A DNA stretch of 6,566 nucleotides from an uncultured Bacilli bacterium (GTDB lineage Bacteria; Bacillota_I; Bacilli_A; RF39; UBA660), in the NCBI GenBank assembly GCA_944363695.1, contig CALVUW010000064.1, positions 1 through 6,566 of the forward strand. The letters are read 5' to 3'. Below are positions 1 through 5,454 of the stretch, piece by piece. A program made the position numbers and the translations under genes. Positions within the stretch are counted from its first letter, which is position 1, and every line of letters starts with the position of its first letter. The notes under the pieces are model-generated. The model was not told the DNA's origin. It saw only the letters and a list, made by a program, of their open reading frames with translations, and made no database searches.

Positions 1-2
1 AA

Positions 3-443
3 CAAAAAGTTCGTTTTATGTATGGACTTAACGAAAAACAATTCCGTAAGGCCTTTAATGAAGCAGCTAAAATGGCCGGTGTTCATGGTACTAATTTCTT
101 AATTTTACTAGAATCTCGTCTTGATAATCTAGTATATCGTTTAGGATTTGCTAGTACTCGTCGTGGAGCTAGACAATTAGTAAACCATGGTCATATTACG
201 GTTAATGGTAAAAAAGTAGATATCCCATCTTATCGTGTTAAACCAGGTAGTACCATCGCTTTAAAAGAAACATCAAAAGATCATAAAGCTGTAAAAGAAG
301 CACTAGAAAAAGTAACAAAACGCGTTGAATATGTTACCTTTGATGATAACAAGTTAGAAGGTACTTATGTTAGATATCCAGAAAGAAATGAGCTTAATAT
401 GGATATTAACGAATCACTAATTGTTGAATTCTATAATAAATAG
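3..443 (+). CDS. rpsD: 30S ribosomal protein S4, 5'-truncated by the window edge
   Basis: This is a primary 16S rRNA-binding protein of the small subunit that helps nucleate assembly of the 30S body. The reading frame is open back to the window edge: codons before the ATG at 18 read Q-K-V-R-F, which is the usual S4 text just before MYG. So 18 is an internal Met and not the start, and about 50-55 residues are missing compared with the usual 200. The 146 residues seen include the S4 RNA-binding domain (about residues 38-105 of the fragment, with RLDNLVYRLG, TRRGARQLVNHGHI and VNGKKVDIPSY) and the family C-terminus (LEGTYVRYPER, then NESLIVEFYNK). The missing N-terminus means that zinc-type and zinc-free forms cannot be told apart. 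Any autoregulatory leader lies outside the window. The gene is convergent with the tyrS operon, with one small gene between them. Confidence 0.98.
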   Translation, partial: QKVRFMYGLNEKQFRKAFNEAAKMAGVHGTNFLILLESRLDNLVYRLGFASTRRGARQLVNHGHITVNGKKVDIPSYRVKPGSTIALKETSKDHKAVKEALEKVTKRVEYVTFDDNKLEGTYVRYPERNELNMDINESLIVEFYNK

Positions 444-465
444 TCTTAACCAAGACTATTTTTTT
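439..465 (+). terminator. Intrinsic terminator of rpsD
   Basis: A perfect 9-bp stem (AATAGTCTT at 439-447 with AAGACTATT at 452-460) has a 4-base loop AACC and runs into seven T residues (459-465). The rpsD stop codon TAG (441-443) lies inside the left arm. The T-tract abuts the -35 box of the next promoter. Confidence 0.93.
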
Positions 466-492
466 GACTTTCTTAATAATATATGATAAGAT
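464..492 (+). promoter_or_regulatory. Sigma-A type promoter of the 108-residue gene
   Basis: The -35 box is TTGACT (464-469) and the -10 box is TAAGAT (487-492), with an exact 17-base spacer. TG at 484-485 makes an extended -10 (TGATAAGAT). Transcription is predicted to start near 499, giving a leader of only about 20 bases before the ATG at 518. The box begins in the last T residues of the rpsD terminator, so the next transcription unit starts right where the previous one stops. Confidence 0.85.
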
Positions 493-504
493 AGCTTTAC
501 TTTT

Positions 505-510
505 AGGGGG
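505..510 (+). promoter_or_regulatory. Ribosome binding site that sets the start at 518
   Basis: AGGGGG lies 7 bases before ATG 518. It decides against the longer reading from TTG 464, which would start translation inside the promoter -35 box, upstream of the predicted transcription start. Confidence 0.8.
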
Positions 511-517
511 TAATTGT

Positions 518-844
518 ATGAAAGTTAAAAATCTCTATGTAGGAAATATAGATTTCATGTTTCACCAAAGTAGAATTCAAAAAATTATTTTTGTCAAGCA
601 AGTACCAAAGTTCACACAAGCAGTAAGAAGTTTATTAGGTGCCCCCAATCCACTATTTACCGATGCGTTTACAAAATTAGATTATGAATTAAAATTCAAT
701 CAAGTTATCCCGCTTTCTTTTTTCTTAGATGAAAAAAATGCTAAAACTGATATTTCAAAAAATGAATTAAAAGTCGTTTACAAGAAAAAGAAAAAAGAAA
801 TGGAAAACATTTTTAATGCTGAAAACAGAAAAATAGGCTTTTAA
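518..844 (+). CDS. Small basic protein of unknown function (108 aa)
   Basis: I do not recognise this family. The start at 518 is chosen for the ribosome binding site 7 bases upstream and the promoter just before it. The protein is rich in Lys, Asn and Phe, with no signal peptide or convincing membrane segment. It opens with MKVKNLYVGNIDFMF, has a central stretch with LLGAPNPLFTDAFTKLDYELKF (split here as LLGAPNPL at about 39-46 and DYELKF at about 55-60), and ends in a Lys-rich helix-prone tail (KKKKKEMENIF, about 89-99) that could bind nucleic acid. The tail role is inference from charge only. It has its own promoter and terminator and so is monocistronic. The strong extended -10 promoter suggests substantial expression. 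Codon use and base composition look like the neighbours. Confidence 0.77.
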   Translation: MKVKNLYVGNIDFMFHQSRIQKIIFVKQVPKFTQAVRSLLGAPNPLFTDAFTKLDYELKFNQVIPLSFFLDEKNAKTDISKNELKVVYKKKKKEMENIFNAENRKIGF

Positions 845-873
845 AAACTGGTATAGAATTAATACCAGTTTTT
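843..873. terminator. Bidirectional terminator between convergent units
   Basis: A 12-bp perfect stem (843-854 with 862-873, core ACTGGTAT/ATACCAGT) and a 7-base loop are flanked by A5 on the left and T5 on the right, so the hairpin can terminate transcription from either side. The TAA of the plus-strand gene (842-844) and the TAA of the minus-strand gene (874-872) both overlap the ends of the stem, one on each side. Confidence 0.92.
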
Positions 874-1249
874 ATATGATTTCTAAATTTTTTGTTTTAT
901 AGTTTTGTAATATAGAATTCATAGCTGAATTAACAACTAATAAAATTGTTTTTTCCGGATAAGTTTGCTCTAAAAAATCTATAAATTCTATAATACGAGT
1001 ATTATTATCAGCTAGTGACGCTTCATATTGTAACCTTTTATCACGATCTATTAATACTTTATCACCAACTAATAACATAGCACTACCATAGTCTTGAATA
1101 AGAGGTGAGGTAAAGCAATAATCGAATTTAATATCTGGAAAAGTTATCCTTTTAGACTTCGCTTGTTGAATACCTATTTCACTTAAAGGTGGATTATCAT
1201 TATTGACACTTGTATCCACTTCAAAACTATTAGATATGTATAATTTCAT
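872..1249 (-). CDS. Histidine-phosphatase (phosphoglycerate mutase) fold protein, predicted catalytically dead
   Basis: This 125-residue cytosolic protein reads like the histidine phosphatase superfamily: a first strand MKLYI, then PLSEIGIQQAKS (about 21-32), FDYCFTSPL (about 42-50), and a late strand ILLVV (102-106). The family text MKLYLVRHGET aligns without gaps, but the catalytic R7-H8-G9 is N7-S8-F9 here. The Arg normally after SPL-x is Q52, and the second catalytic His (VxHGG) is N107-S108-A109. With nucleophile His, phosphate-binding Arg and partner His all replaced, activity is very unlikely. It is also short for the family (typically about 200 residues), with the acid/base Glu region between about 60 and 100 reduced. 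The ATG overlaps the TGA of the propeller gene (ATGA, 1249-1246), so translation is probably coupled. It is last in the tyrosine T-box operon. The frame is intact, so it looks like a maintained pseudoenzyme and not a decaying pseudogene. That conclusion is inference. Confidence 0.82.
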   Translation of the reverse strand: MKLYISNSFEVDTSVNNDNPPLSEIGIQQAKSKRITFPDIKFDYCFTSPLIQDYGSAMLLVGDKVLIDRDKRLQYEASLADNNTRIIEFIDFLEQTYPEKTILLVVNSAMNSILQNYKTKNLEII

Positions 1250-2553
1250 GAGAAATAACGAAGCTTCTTTCCATCTTTATCATAATATAAGAAATAACTT
1301 TTCAAATCTTTATTATTACCACCCAACTCTTTGGCGGATGTTTGTCCTACAATTTGATATTCATCTCCTACGACTGCAATATCACTAAAGTAGATGTCAC
1401 GACTACCAGTTTCCTCTTGTTCAACAATTACATCACCATCTGCACTATATTTAGCAAAAAGGCCACTATAACGCAACACATTATAACTATCGGTTGATTC
1501 TTCTTCTATTTTCTCATAAGTATGACCCACTACTACAATTTCATTATTATCAACTAAAACACTATTAAATCTAGCATTTTGATTAACTTTATAAGTTTGT
1601 TCAAATATTATATTACCATCAGCATCATACTTGACAACTAATGCAACTGTCTCCTTATCCTCATCTTCAGCATCAATGTTCATAGTTTTACTACCAACAA
1701 CTACGTAATCATCACCAATTTTATCGATGGCACTAAAACCAATTGTATCTGTATATTCATAGTTTTTTACAAATTGACGATTTCCATCTCTATCATATTT
1801 AACAAAAATACCATACCGAGTTGCATCTTTTCCTACTACATAAATGGCATCATCTTCTACATATAAGTCATTAAAGATACCAGATTTACTACCGCCATAA
1901 TTGGTACGCCACACTTCATTTAAATCCTTATCGTATTTTACCATAATCGCTCCACCATTTGGATCGGTACCGAGTACCATATTTTGCAAAATACTTTGAC
2001 CAATCACCAAATAACCATCATCTAGTACAGCTACTTTGGTGAAAGTGGTATCACCTACAATTTGTAATGTTTTCGAATTGAGTTGATTTCCTTCTTTATC
2101 ATATAAAACGATTAACCCATCCGTGGCATTATCTGTCACTTGTTGTTCTGAATATTGACCTGCTCCTACCGCAATGAAACCATCATCAGTTTCCGCTACA
2201 TCATTGAAGTAAGAAGCAAAACCCTTTGTATAGGCTGTCTCAAATACTATATTATGATCCTTATCATATTTGACTAGCTTAGCCTTTTCATATTCTTCAC
2301 TATAATCGTTAAACTTACTATTTTTAAAATCACTGCTACCTACACCAATGTAGCCATCTTCTACTTCTTTCGTAGTCGCTAACGTATCAACATAAGCAAT
2401 AGCTTGTCCTCGATTATACATTTTTAATCCAATAAAGATCAATTCACAAATAATAATGGCAACGCATAATATCACAATGACTTTTAACCATTTTACGATT
2501 TTAGCTTGATCCGTTGTTACTTTTTTGATTGTTTCTTTTTCCTTTTTCTTCAT
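1246..2553 (-). CDS. Membrane-anchored seven-repeat beta-propeller protein (435 aa)
   Basis: A Lys-rich N-terminus (1-22) is followed by one hydrophobic helix (about 23-43) and then a long soluble domain, which predicts a cytoplasmic tail and an extracellular propeller. The soluble part is seven repeats of 46-60 residues, each with a DDGYxxVG-type strand ending at VG/IG 71-72, 129-130, 184-185, 240-241, 286-287, 342-343 and 402-403. Each then has a second element KYDxDG (95-100, 150-155, 206-211, 252-257, 308-313, 368-373, 423-428). The pattern resembles PQQ/Kelch-like or delta-60-repeat propellers, and no enzyme motif is visible. Acidic KYD-x-DG loops might bind Ca2+, which is conjecture. 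The start ATG has GAGGT 7 bases upstream (2565-2561). It lies 30 bases after tyrS with no terminator between, and overlaps the next gene by 4 bases. The ligand is unknown; a surface scaffold or sensor role is plausible. Confidence 0.87.
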   Translation of the reverse strand: MKKKEKETIKKVTTDQAKIVKWLKVIVILCVAIIICELIFIGLKMYNRGQAIAYVDTLATTKEVEDGYIGVGSSDFKNSKFNDYSEEYEKAKLVKYDKDHNIVFETAYTKGFASYFNDVAETDDGFIAVGAGQYSEQQVTDNATDGLIVLYDKEGNQLNSKTLQIVGDTTFTKVAVLDDGYLVIGQSILQNMVLGTDPNGGAIMVKYDKDLNEVWRTNYGGSKSGIFNDLYVEDDAIYVVGKDATRYGIFVKYDRDGNRQFVKNYEYTDTIGFSAIDKIGDDYVVVGSKTMNIDAEDEDKETVALVVKYDADGNIIFEQTYKVNQNARFNSVLVDNNEIVVVGHTYEKIEEESTDSYNVLRYSGLFAKYSADGDVIVEQEETGSRDIYFSDIAVVGDEYQIVGQTSAKELGGNNKDLKSYFLYYDKDGKKLRYFS

Positions 2554-2583
2554 CTTTTCTACCTCACTACTATTGTAACATAG

Positions 2584-3816
2584 TTACGCAAAAACAATGA
2601 TAAAATATTTTTTCTTTCCTTTTCGAATCACAATATACTTTTGTTCAATAGCAAATTCCTTAGTCAACATAAAGTCAAGATCAGTTATTTTTTTACCATT
2701 TATGGTAATACTACCGTTGCTAATAAATTCTCTTGCTTCCCGCTTACTACTACATACTTGCATTTGTACTAAACAATCTACTACATTCATTTCAGCTGTT
2801 ATAGTTTTCTTTTCGATTCCTTTAAAAGCATCCTCTATCTCAGCTGCAGTTAGATTGGCAATATCTCCTCTAAATAGAGTATCACTAATACGTACTGCTT
2901 CTTCATAAGCTTCTTTACCATGTAAATCTGTAATAATACATTGAGCTAGCATTTTATGAGCTTCCCGTAACTCTGGATGCTCTTTATTTTTTTGATCTAA
3001 AGCTTCAATTTCTTCTTTTGTTAGAAAAGTAAAGATTTTTAGATAATCAATCACCATTTCATCATCAACATTAATCAAATATTGGTACAATTCATAACTA
3101 GACGTTTTAGAACGATCTAACCATAGGGCATTACCTTCACTTTTACCAAATTTATTACCATATTTATCTAATACTAGTGGCATAGTAAACGCATAAGCTT
3201 GTTTTCCTAATTTCTTGCGGATCAAATCAATGCCGGTTGTAATATTCCCCCATTGATCACTGCCTTCCACTTGCATAATACAATTTTTATTTTCAAAAAG
3301 ATATAAAAAGTCATAACCTTGAATTAAAGTATAGGCAAATTCTGCAAAGGTAATACCTGAATCTAATCTTCTTCTGATAATATCTTTATCTAACATATAA
3401 TTAATATTAACATATTTTCCTACATCACGTAAAAAATCTGTTACTTCATAGCCTTTAAACCAATCATAGTTATTAACAACCTCTGCTTTTCCTTCAAAAA
3501 TTCTTTCTACTTGTTTTTTTATTCCTTCCAAGTTTTTTTGTAATGTTTCTTTGGAAATAATCTCTCTTTCAGCGGTTGGTCGTGGATCACCAATTAAACC
3601 AGTCGCTCCCCCACATAAAAGAATAGGATGATGGCCTGCTTTAGCCAGTCTCTTAGCGGTTACTAATGAAGAATAATGACCCAAATGTAGGCTATCTGCA
3701 GTGGGATCTGTTCCCCAGTAAAATGTGATATTTTTGCTATTAATTTTATCTGCCAAATCATCACCAGCTGTATCTTTTACTAGTCCTCTCCATTCTAACT
3801 CTTCAAATAATGTCAT
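2584..3816 (-). CDS. tyrS: Tyrosyl-tRNA synthetase
   Basis: This class I synthetase charges tRNA-Tyr with tyrosine in two steps, using ATP, in the cytosol. At 410 residues it is close to the family norm (about 420). The order is: Rossmann catalytic domain with Y33 in FYWGTDPTADSL, HIGH-type motif HLGH (44-47), GGATGLIGDP (69-78), tyrosine-pocket residues Y162-x3-Q166-x2-D169, GSDQWGN (185-191), and the KMSKS-type motif KFGKS (222-226). An alpha-helical anticodon-arm domain follows, and then a C-terminal S4 RNA-binding domain (about 343-405, with SSKREAREFI and ITINGKK). All key catalytic residues appear present, so this is the TyrS type typical of Bacillus. AGGAGG (3830-3825) lies 8 bases before the ATG and overlaps the stop codon of the HAD gene. 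It is the second gene of the T-box operon, and the leader's UAC specifier and UGGU bulge fit regulation by uncharged tRNA-Tyr. Confidence 0.99.
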   Translation of the reverse strand: MTLFEELEWRGLVKDTAGDDLADKINSKNITFYWGTDPTADSLHLGHYSSLVTAKRLAKAGHHPILLCGGATGLIGDPRPTAEREIISKETLQKNLEGIKKQVERIFEGKAEVVNNYDWFKGYEVTDFLRDVGKYVNINYMLDKDIIRRRLDSGITFAEFAYTLIQGYDFLYLFENKNCIMQVEGSDQWGNITTGIDLIRKKLGKQAYAFTMPLVLDKYGNKFGKSEGNALWLDRSKTSSYELYQYLINVDDEMVIDYLKIFTFLTKEEIEALDQKNKEHPELREAHKMLAQCIITDLHGKEAYEEAVRISDTLFRGDIANLTAAEIEDAFKGIEKKTITAEMNVVDCLVQMQVCSSKREAREFISNGSITINGKKITDLDFMLTKEFAIEQKYIVIRKGKKKYFIIVFA

Positions 3817-3828
3817 GTTTATCTCCTC

Positions 3829-4458
3829 CTATAAATATCTTGTTAATTCACTTATTTTTTTTATTTTTGGTCCCTTATAATCATGTTGATCGGTAGGATC
3901 TAAATATATTCCTTCTAGTCCTACATAAGCAGCACCTTTAATATCTAGTTCATAATTGTTACCTACTATATAACATTCTTTAGCAGAATGTTTACCCATT
4001 GCTAAGTGATAACTTTCTGGGTTCGGTTTTAAGAAATCTTCACCACTATATACTTCCGGAAAATATTGGCGAATTCCTAGTGCTCTTAATTTTTCCTCTT
4101 GTGGCGTTTTAAACCAATTTGTTAAAATAACTAACTCATATTTTTTCTTTTTTAAATATTCTAGTGTTGCTTTAATCTCTTCGGTAGGTTGCGGTTCTAC
4201 TTTAGCATTAAATAAAAACAAATCCTCTAAAAAACGTGGTGTTAATTTCTGCTTACTATAGCGATTTAAATGCCATAATAATTGATCTTTGTTATACATC
4301 AAAAATCGTGTTTCATAATCTGCTAATATATCAGGAAAGTGATTTTTAAAGTATTTACCACTTCCTTGTGCTTCTTGTTCTAAGAATTCCTGTAAAGGTT
4401 CCCTATGTGTTTGTACCAATGTACCATCGACACTAAAAATAATTCGTTTTTTGTCCAT
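3829..4458 (-). CDS. HAD-fold protein lacking the nucleophile Asp (probable pseudophosphatase)
   Basis: This 209-residue cytosolic protein has HAD subfamily IA layout: core strand RIIFSVDGTLV (5-15), a helical C1 cap (about 18-85), motif II VILTN (110-114), motif III Lys in LKPNPESY (K144), and motif IV VGNNYELDIKGA (165-176). Functional HADs carry DxDGT, with the first Asp as nucleophile and Mg2+ ligand. Here it is S9 (codon AGT, two changes from an Asp codon). The usual GD of motif IV is G166-N167, although D172 remains. General acid D11, T113 and K144 are kept. Phosphoryl transfer by the usual route is therefore unlikely, while phosphate or ligand binding remains possible. Start chosen at 4458: ATG at 4461 is also available, but only 3 bases after the ribosome binding site. 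The gene is first after the T-box leader and 12 bases ahead of tyrS. Confidence 0.92.
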   Translation of the reverse strand: MDKKRIIFSVDGTLVQTHREPLQEFLEQEAQGSGKYFKNHFPDILADYETRFLMYNKDQLLWHLNRYSKQKLTPRFLEDLFLFNAKVEPQPTEEIKATLEYLKKKKYELVILTNWFKTPQEEKLRALGIRQYFPEVYSGEDFLKPNPESYHLAMGKHSAKECYIVGNNYELDIKGAAYVGLEGIYLDPTDQHDYKGPKIKKISELTRYL

Positions 4459-4464
4459 CATTAT

Positions 4465-4471
4465 CTCCCCC
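4465..4471 (-). promoter_or_regulatory. Ribosome binding site of the HAD-fold gene
   Basis: GGGGGAG (minus strand, 4471-4465) sits 6 bases before ATG 4458 and 3 bases before ATG 4461. It rules out the longer TTG reading from 4473, which would place the ribosome binding site inside the coding region. Confidence 0.75.
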
Positions 4472-4475
4472 AAAT

Positions 4476-4499
4476 AAAAAGTCTCTACAATCTAAGGAC
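4476..4499 (-). terminator. Riboswitch-controlled terminator of the T-box leader
   Basis: A run of five T residues (4480-4476) ends the leader. The 3' strand of the antiterminator (4499-4493) can pair instead with 4487-4481 (GUC/GAC, one mismatch, then UUA/UAG-type pairs including a G-U, loop of 5), giving the mutually exclusive hairpin expected of a T-box. This hairpin is weak by eye. A competing longer pairing, 4538-4531 with 4487-4480, is also possible. Confidence 0.6.
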
Positions 4500-4679
4500 G
4501 AACAATAATCCGTGGTACCACCTTAGTTCATAGAAACTATGCACTCTTATCAAATTAACGCTTTGATCACGCTTTTCTCCATCTAGTGTATCTTCAAAAT
4601 TAATTTCTATTAGTTTGCACCACCCACTAATTCTCTAACTTACCATTAATTTCTACTAATTAGATATCATCGAAAATAC
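4476..4679 (-). ncRNA. T-box riboswitch leader, tyrosine-specific
   Basis: Uncharged tRNA-Tyr is predicted to bind this leader and let polymerase read through into the HAD-tyrS operon. Stem I spans about 4676-4573. Its base is TTTTC/GAAAA with a GA-rich kink motif, then ATCTA/TAGAT, then the specifier loop (AGTA on one side, GAAGATACAC on the other), AAATTAA/TTAATTT, an AGAGA bulge, and an apical stem ATTAGT/ACTAAT. In the specifier loop the triplet UAC (4590-4588), followed by A, is the Tyr codon. A small hairpin ATCAAA/TTTGAT follows (4567-4549). The T-box core AAGGTGGTACCACGG (4524-4510) builds the antiterminator: helix CUAAGG/CCUUAG (4526-4521 with 4497-4492), bulge UGGUACC, inner helix ACG/CGU. 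Bulge UGGU pairs with the ACCA end expected for tRNA-Tyr (discriminator A). Confidence 0.93.
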
Positions 4680-4685
4680 AATTTA

Positions 4686-4714
4686 ACTATATCATCTTCC
4701 TATTTTAAAGTCAA
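4686..4714 (-). promoter_or_regulatory. Promoter of the T-box/tyrS operon
   Basis: The -35 box TTGACT (4714-4709), a 17-base spacer, and the -10 box TATAGT (4691-4686) with an upstream TG form an extended -10 (TGATATAGT). Transcription is predicted to start near 4679, just ahead of stem I of the T-box. The design closely matches the promoter at 464-492. Confidence 0.88.
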
Positions 4715-4716
4715 AC

Positions 4717-4735
4717 AAAAAGAGGTTACCCTCTT
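4717..4735 (-). terminator. Terminator of the ytxGH-type operon
   Basis: A 6-bp stem AAGAGG/CCTCTT (4735-4730 with 4725-4720) is capped by a GTAA tetraloop and followed by T residues (to 4717). The YtxH stop codon TAA (4736-4734) overlaps the left arm. The T-tract ends 2 bases before the next -35 box. Confidence 0.87.
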
Positions 4736-5162
4736 ATTTTTTCTTATCAGGTGCAGCATTTTCTAATCGTACTAGCACTTCATTTACAAAATCAATAGCC
4801 TTTAATCTAACATCCTCAGCTGCACTTTCTAATACAGGTGTTCCTTTCGCAATTGCTAGATTTACTAATTCTTGACATTTCTTTTTAATATCATTACCTT
4901 TTTGTTTAGCTATTTTTAATACTTTCTCTTTATCTAAATCATCAAGTTCTGCCTTAATTTCTTCTACTTTATCTTCAAAAGCTTTTTTTACATCAGCAGC
5001 ATCAACATTTTTGATTTTAGTTACTAATTCATCTAGTTTTTTCTTTAGATCCTTTCTTGTTTCACTACCAGCTTTCGGAGCAAATAAAATTCCTAAACCA
5101 GCTCCAATTGCAGCACCTGCTATAAATTTTCCCATACCACTTTTTTTCTTATCTTTACTCAT
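4734..5162 (-). CDS. YtxH-domain protein
   Basis: This 142-residue protein has a Lys-rich start, then a Gly-rich hydrophobic segment GKFIAGAAIGAGLGILFAPK (about 11-30) and GSETRKDL, which is the signature of the YtxH (PF12732) family: small, membrane-associated, mostly stress-related proteins of unknown biochemistry. The rest (about 35-135) is highly charged with long amphipathic helices (KKLDELVTKIKN, then EDKVEEIKAELDDL), probably coiled coil. AGGAGG lies 12 bases before the ATG, slightly far. The start overlaps the end of the upstream YtxG-like gene by 8 bases, so the two are likely translationally coupled, as in the ytxG-ytxH pairing of Bacillus. It is the last gene of its operon. It probably acts at the inner face of the membrane. 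Confidence 0.9.
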   Translation of the reverse strand: MSKDKKKSGMGKFIAGAAIGAGLGILFAPKAGSETRKDLKKKLDELVTKIKNVDAADVKKAFEDKVEEIKAELDDLDKEKVLKIAKQKGNDIKKKCQELVNLAIAKGTPVLESAAEDVRLKAIDFVNEVLVRLENAAPDKKK

Positions 5163-5451
5163 AATCTACAAATTCCTCCTTTTTCTTTTTTCTTTTTTTA
5201 AATATTCTAGTAATCACACTGGTAATACTAGAGACAACCGTATCAGTAATAATGGCAGCTTTATCACTAATTGCATCCATCATTTGAAAAAAGCCATTTA
5301 AACGATTCATCTTATCTTGTGCATCATCTAATAAAGTATTTACTTTTGTTAATGTTTCAATCGCTTTTATAGCTAATACGATTAATACAATTACTAAGAT
5401 AATTCCCAAGCAATACAATACAGTTGGCAAGAACACTTGCAAAAATTCCAC
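5155..5451 (-). CDS. YtxG/DUF948-like small membrane protein
   Basis: This 98-residue protein has one strong membrane helix (about 5-29, with LGIILVIVLIVLAIKAIE), followed by an amphipathic helix (about 32-75: LLDDAQDKMNRLNGFF, then AISDKAAIITDTVVSSI) and a very basic KRKKKKEE end. This matches the layout of DUF948/YtxG proteins, which are coded just before YtxH. The family assignment rests on architecture and context because the sequence is short. The start is GTG (5451-5449), chosen because AAGGAG (5465-5460) lies 8 bases upstream; no ATG is well placed. Only 3 bases separate it from the end of the upstream 300-residue gene. The partner YtxH starts inside its last codons. Confidence 0.78.
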   Translation of the reverse strand: MEFLQVFLPTVLYCLGIILVIVLIVLAIKAIETLTKVNTLLDDAQDKMNRLNGFFQMMDAISDKAAIITDTVVSSITSVITRIFKKRKKKKEEFVDYE

Positions 5452-5454
5452 CTT

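Noticed and set aside
464..517. N-terminal extension of the small gene from TTG 464 (126 residues)
   Set aside because: The TTG is the promoter -35 box and lies upstream of the predicted transcription start. ATG 518 has a ribosome binding site.
1246..1249. Mycoplasma-type code (TGA = Trp)
   Set aside because: The TGA at the end of the propeller gene overlaps the next start as ATGA, Trp is TGG elsewhere, and all gene lengths are sensible with TGA as a stop.
1203..1388. Plus-strand ORF of 61 residues
   Set aside because: It is antisense to the start of the histidine-phosphatase-like gene and the end of the propeller gene, with no ribosome binding site or protein-like features.
2418..2490. Lipoprotein signal (lipobox) in the propeller protein
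   Set aside because: The Cys residues at 30 and 36 lie within the hydrophobic helix and lack the usual small residue before Cys. A simple membrane anchor fits better.
2597..2908. Plus-strand ORF of 103 residues
   Set aside because: It is a shadow of tyrS, which is certain on the other strand.
4459..4473. HAD gene starting at TTG 4473 or ATG 4461
   Set aside because: The TTG start would place the ribosome binding site inside the gene, and ATG 4461 is only 3 bases from it. ATG 4458 is better spaced.
5011..5301. Plus-strand ORF of 96 residues
   Set aside because: It is antisense to the YtxH/YtxG pair. Its Phe/Ser-rich text is the complement of Lys/Glu-rich codons.
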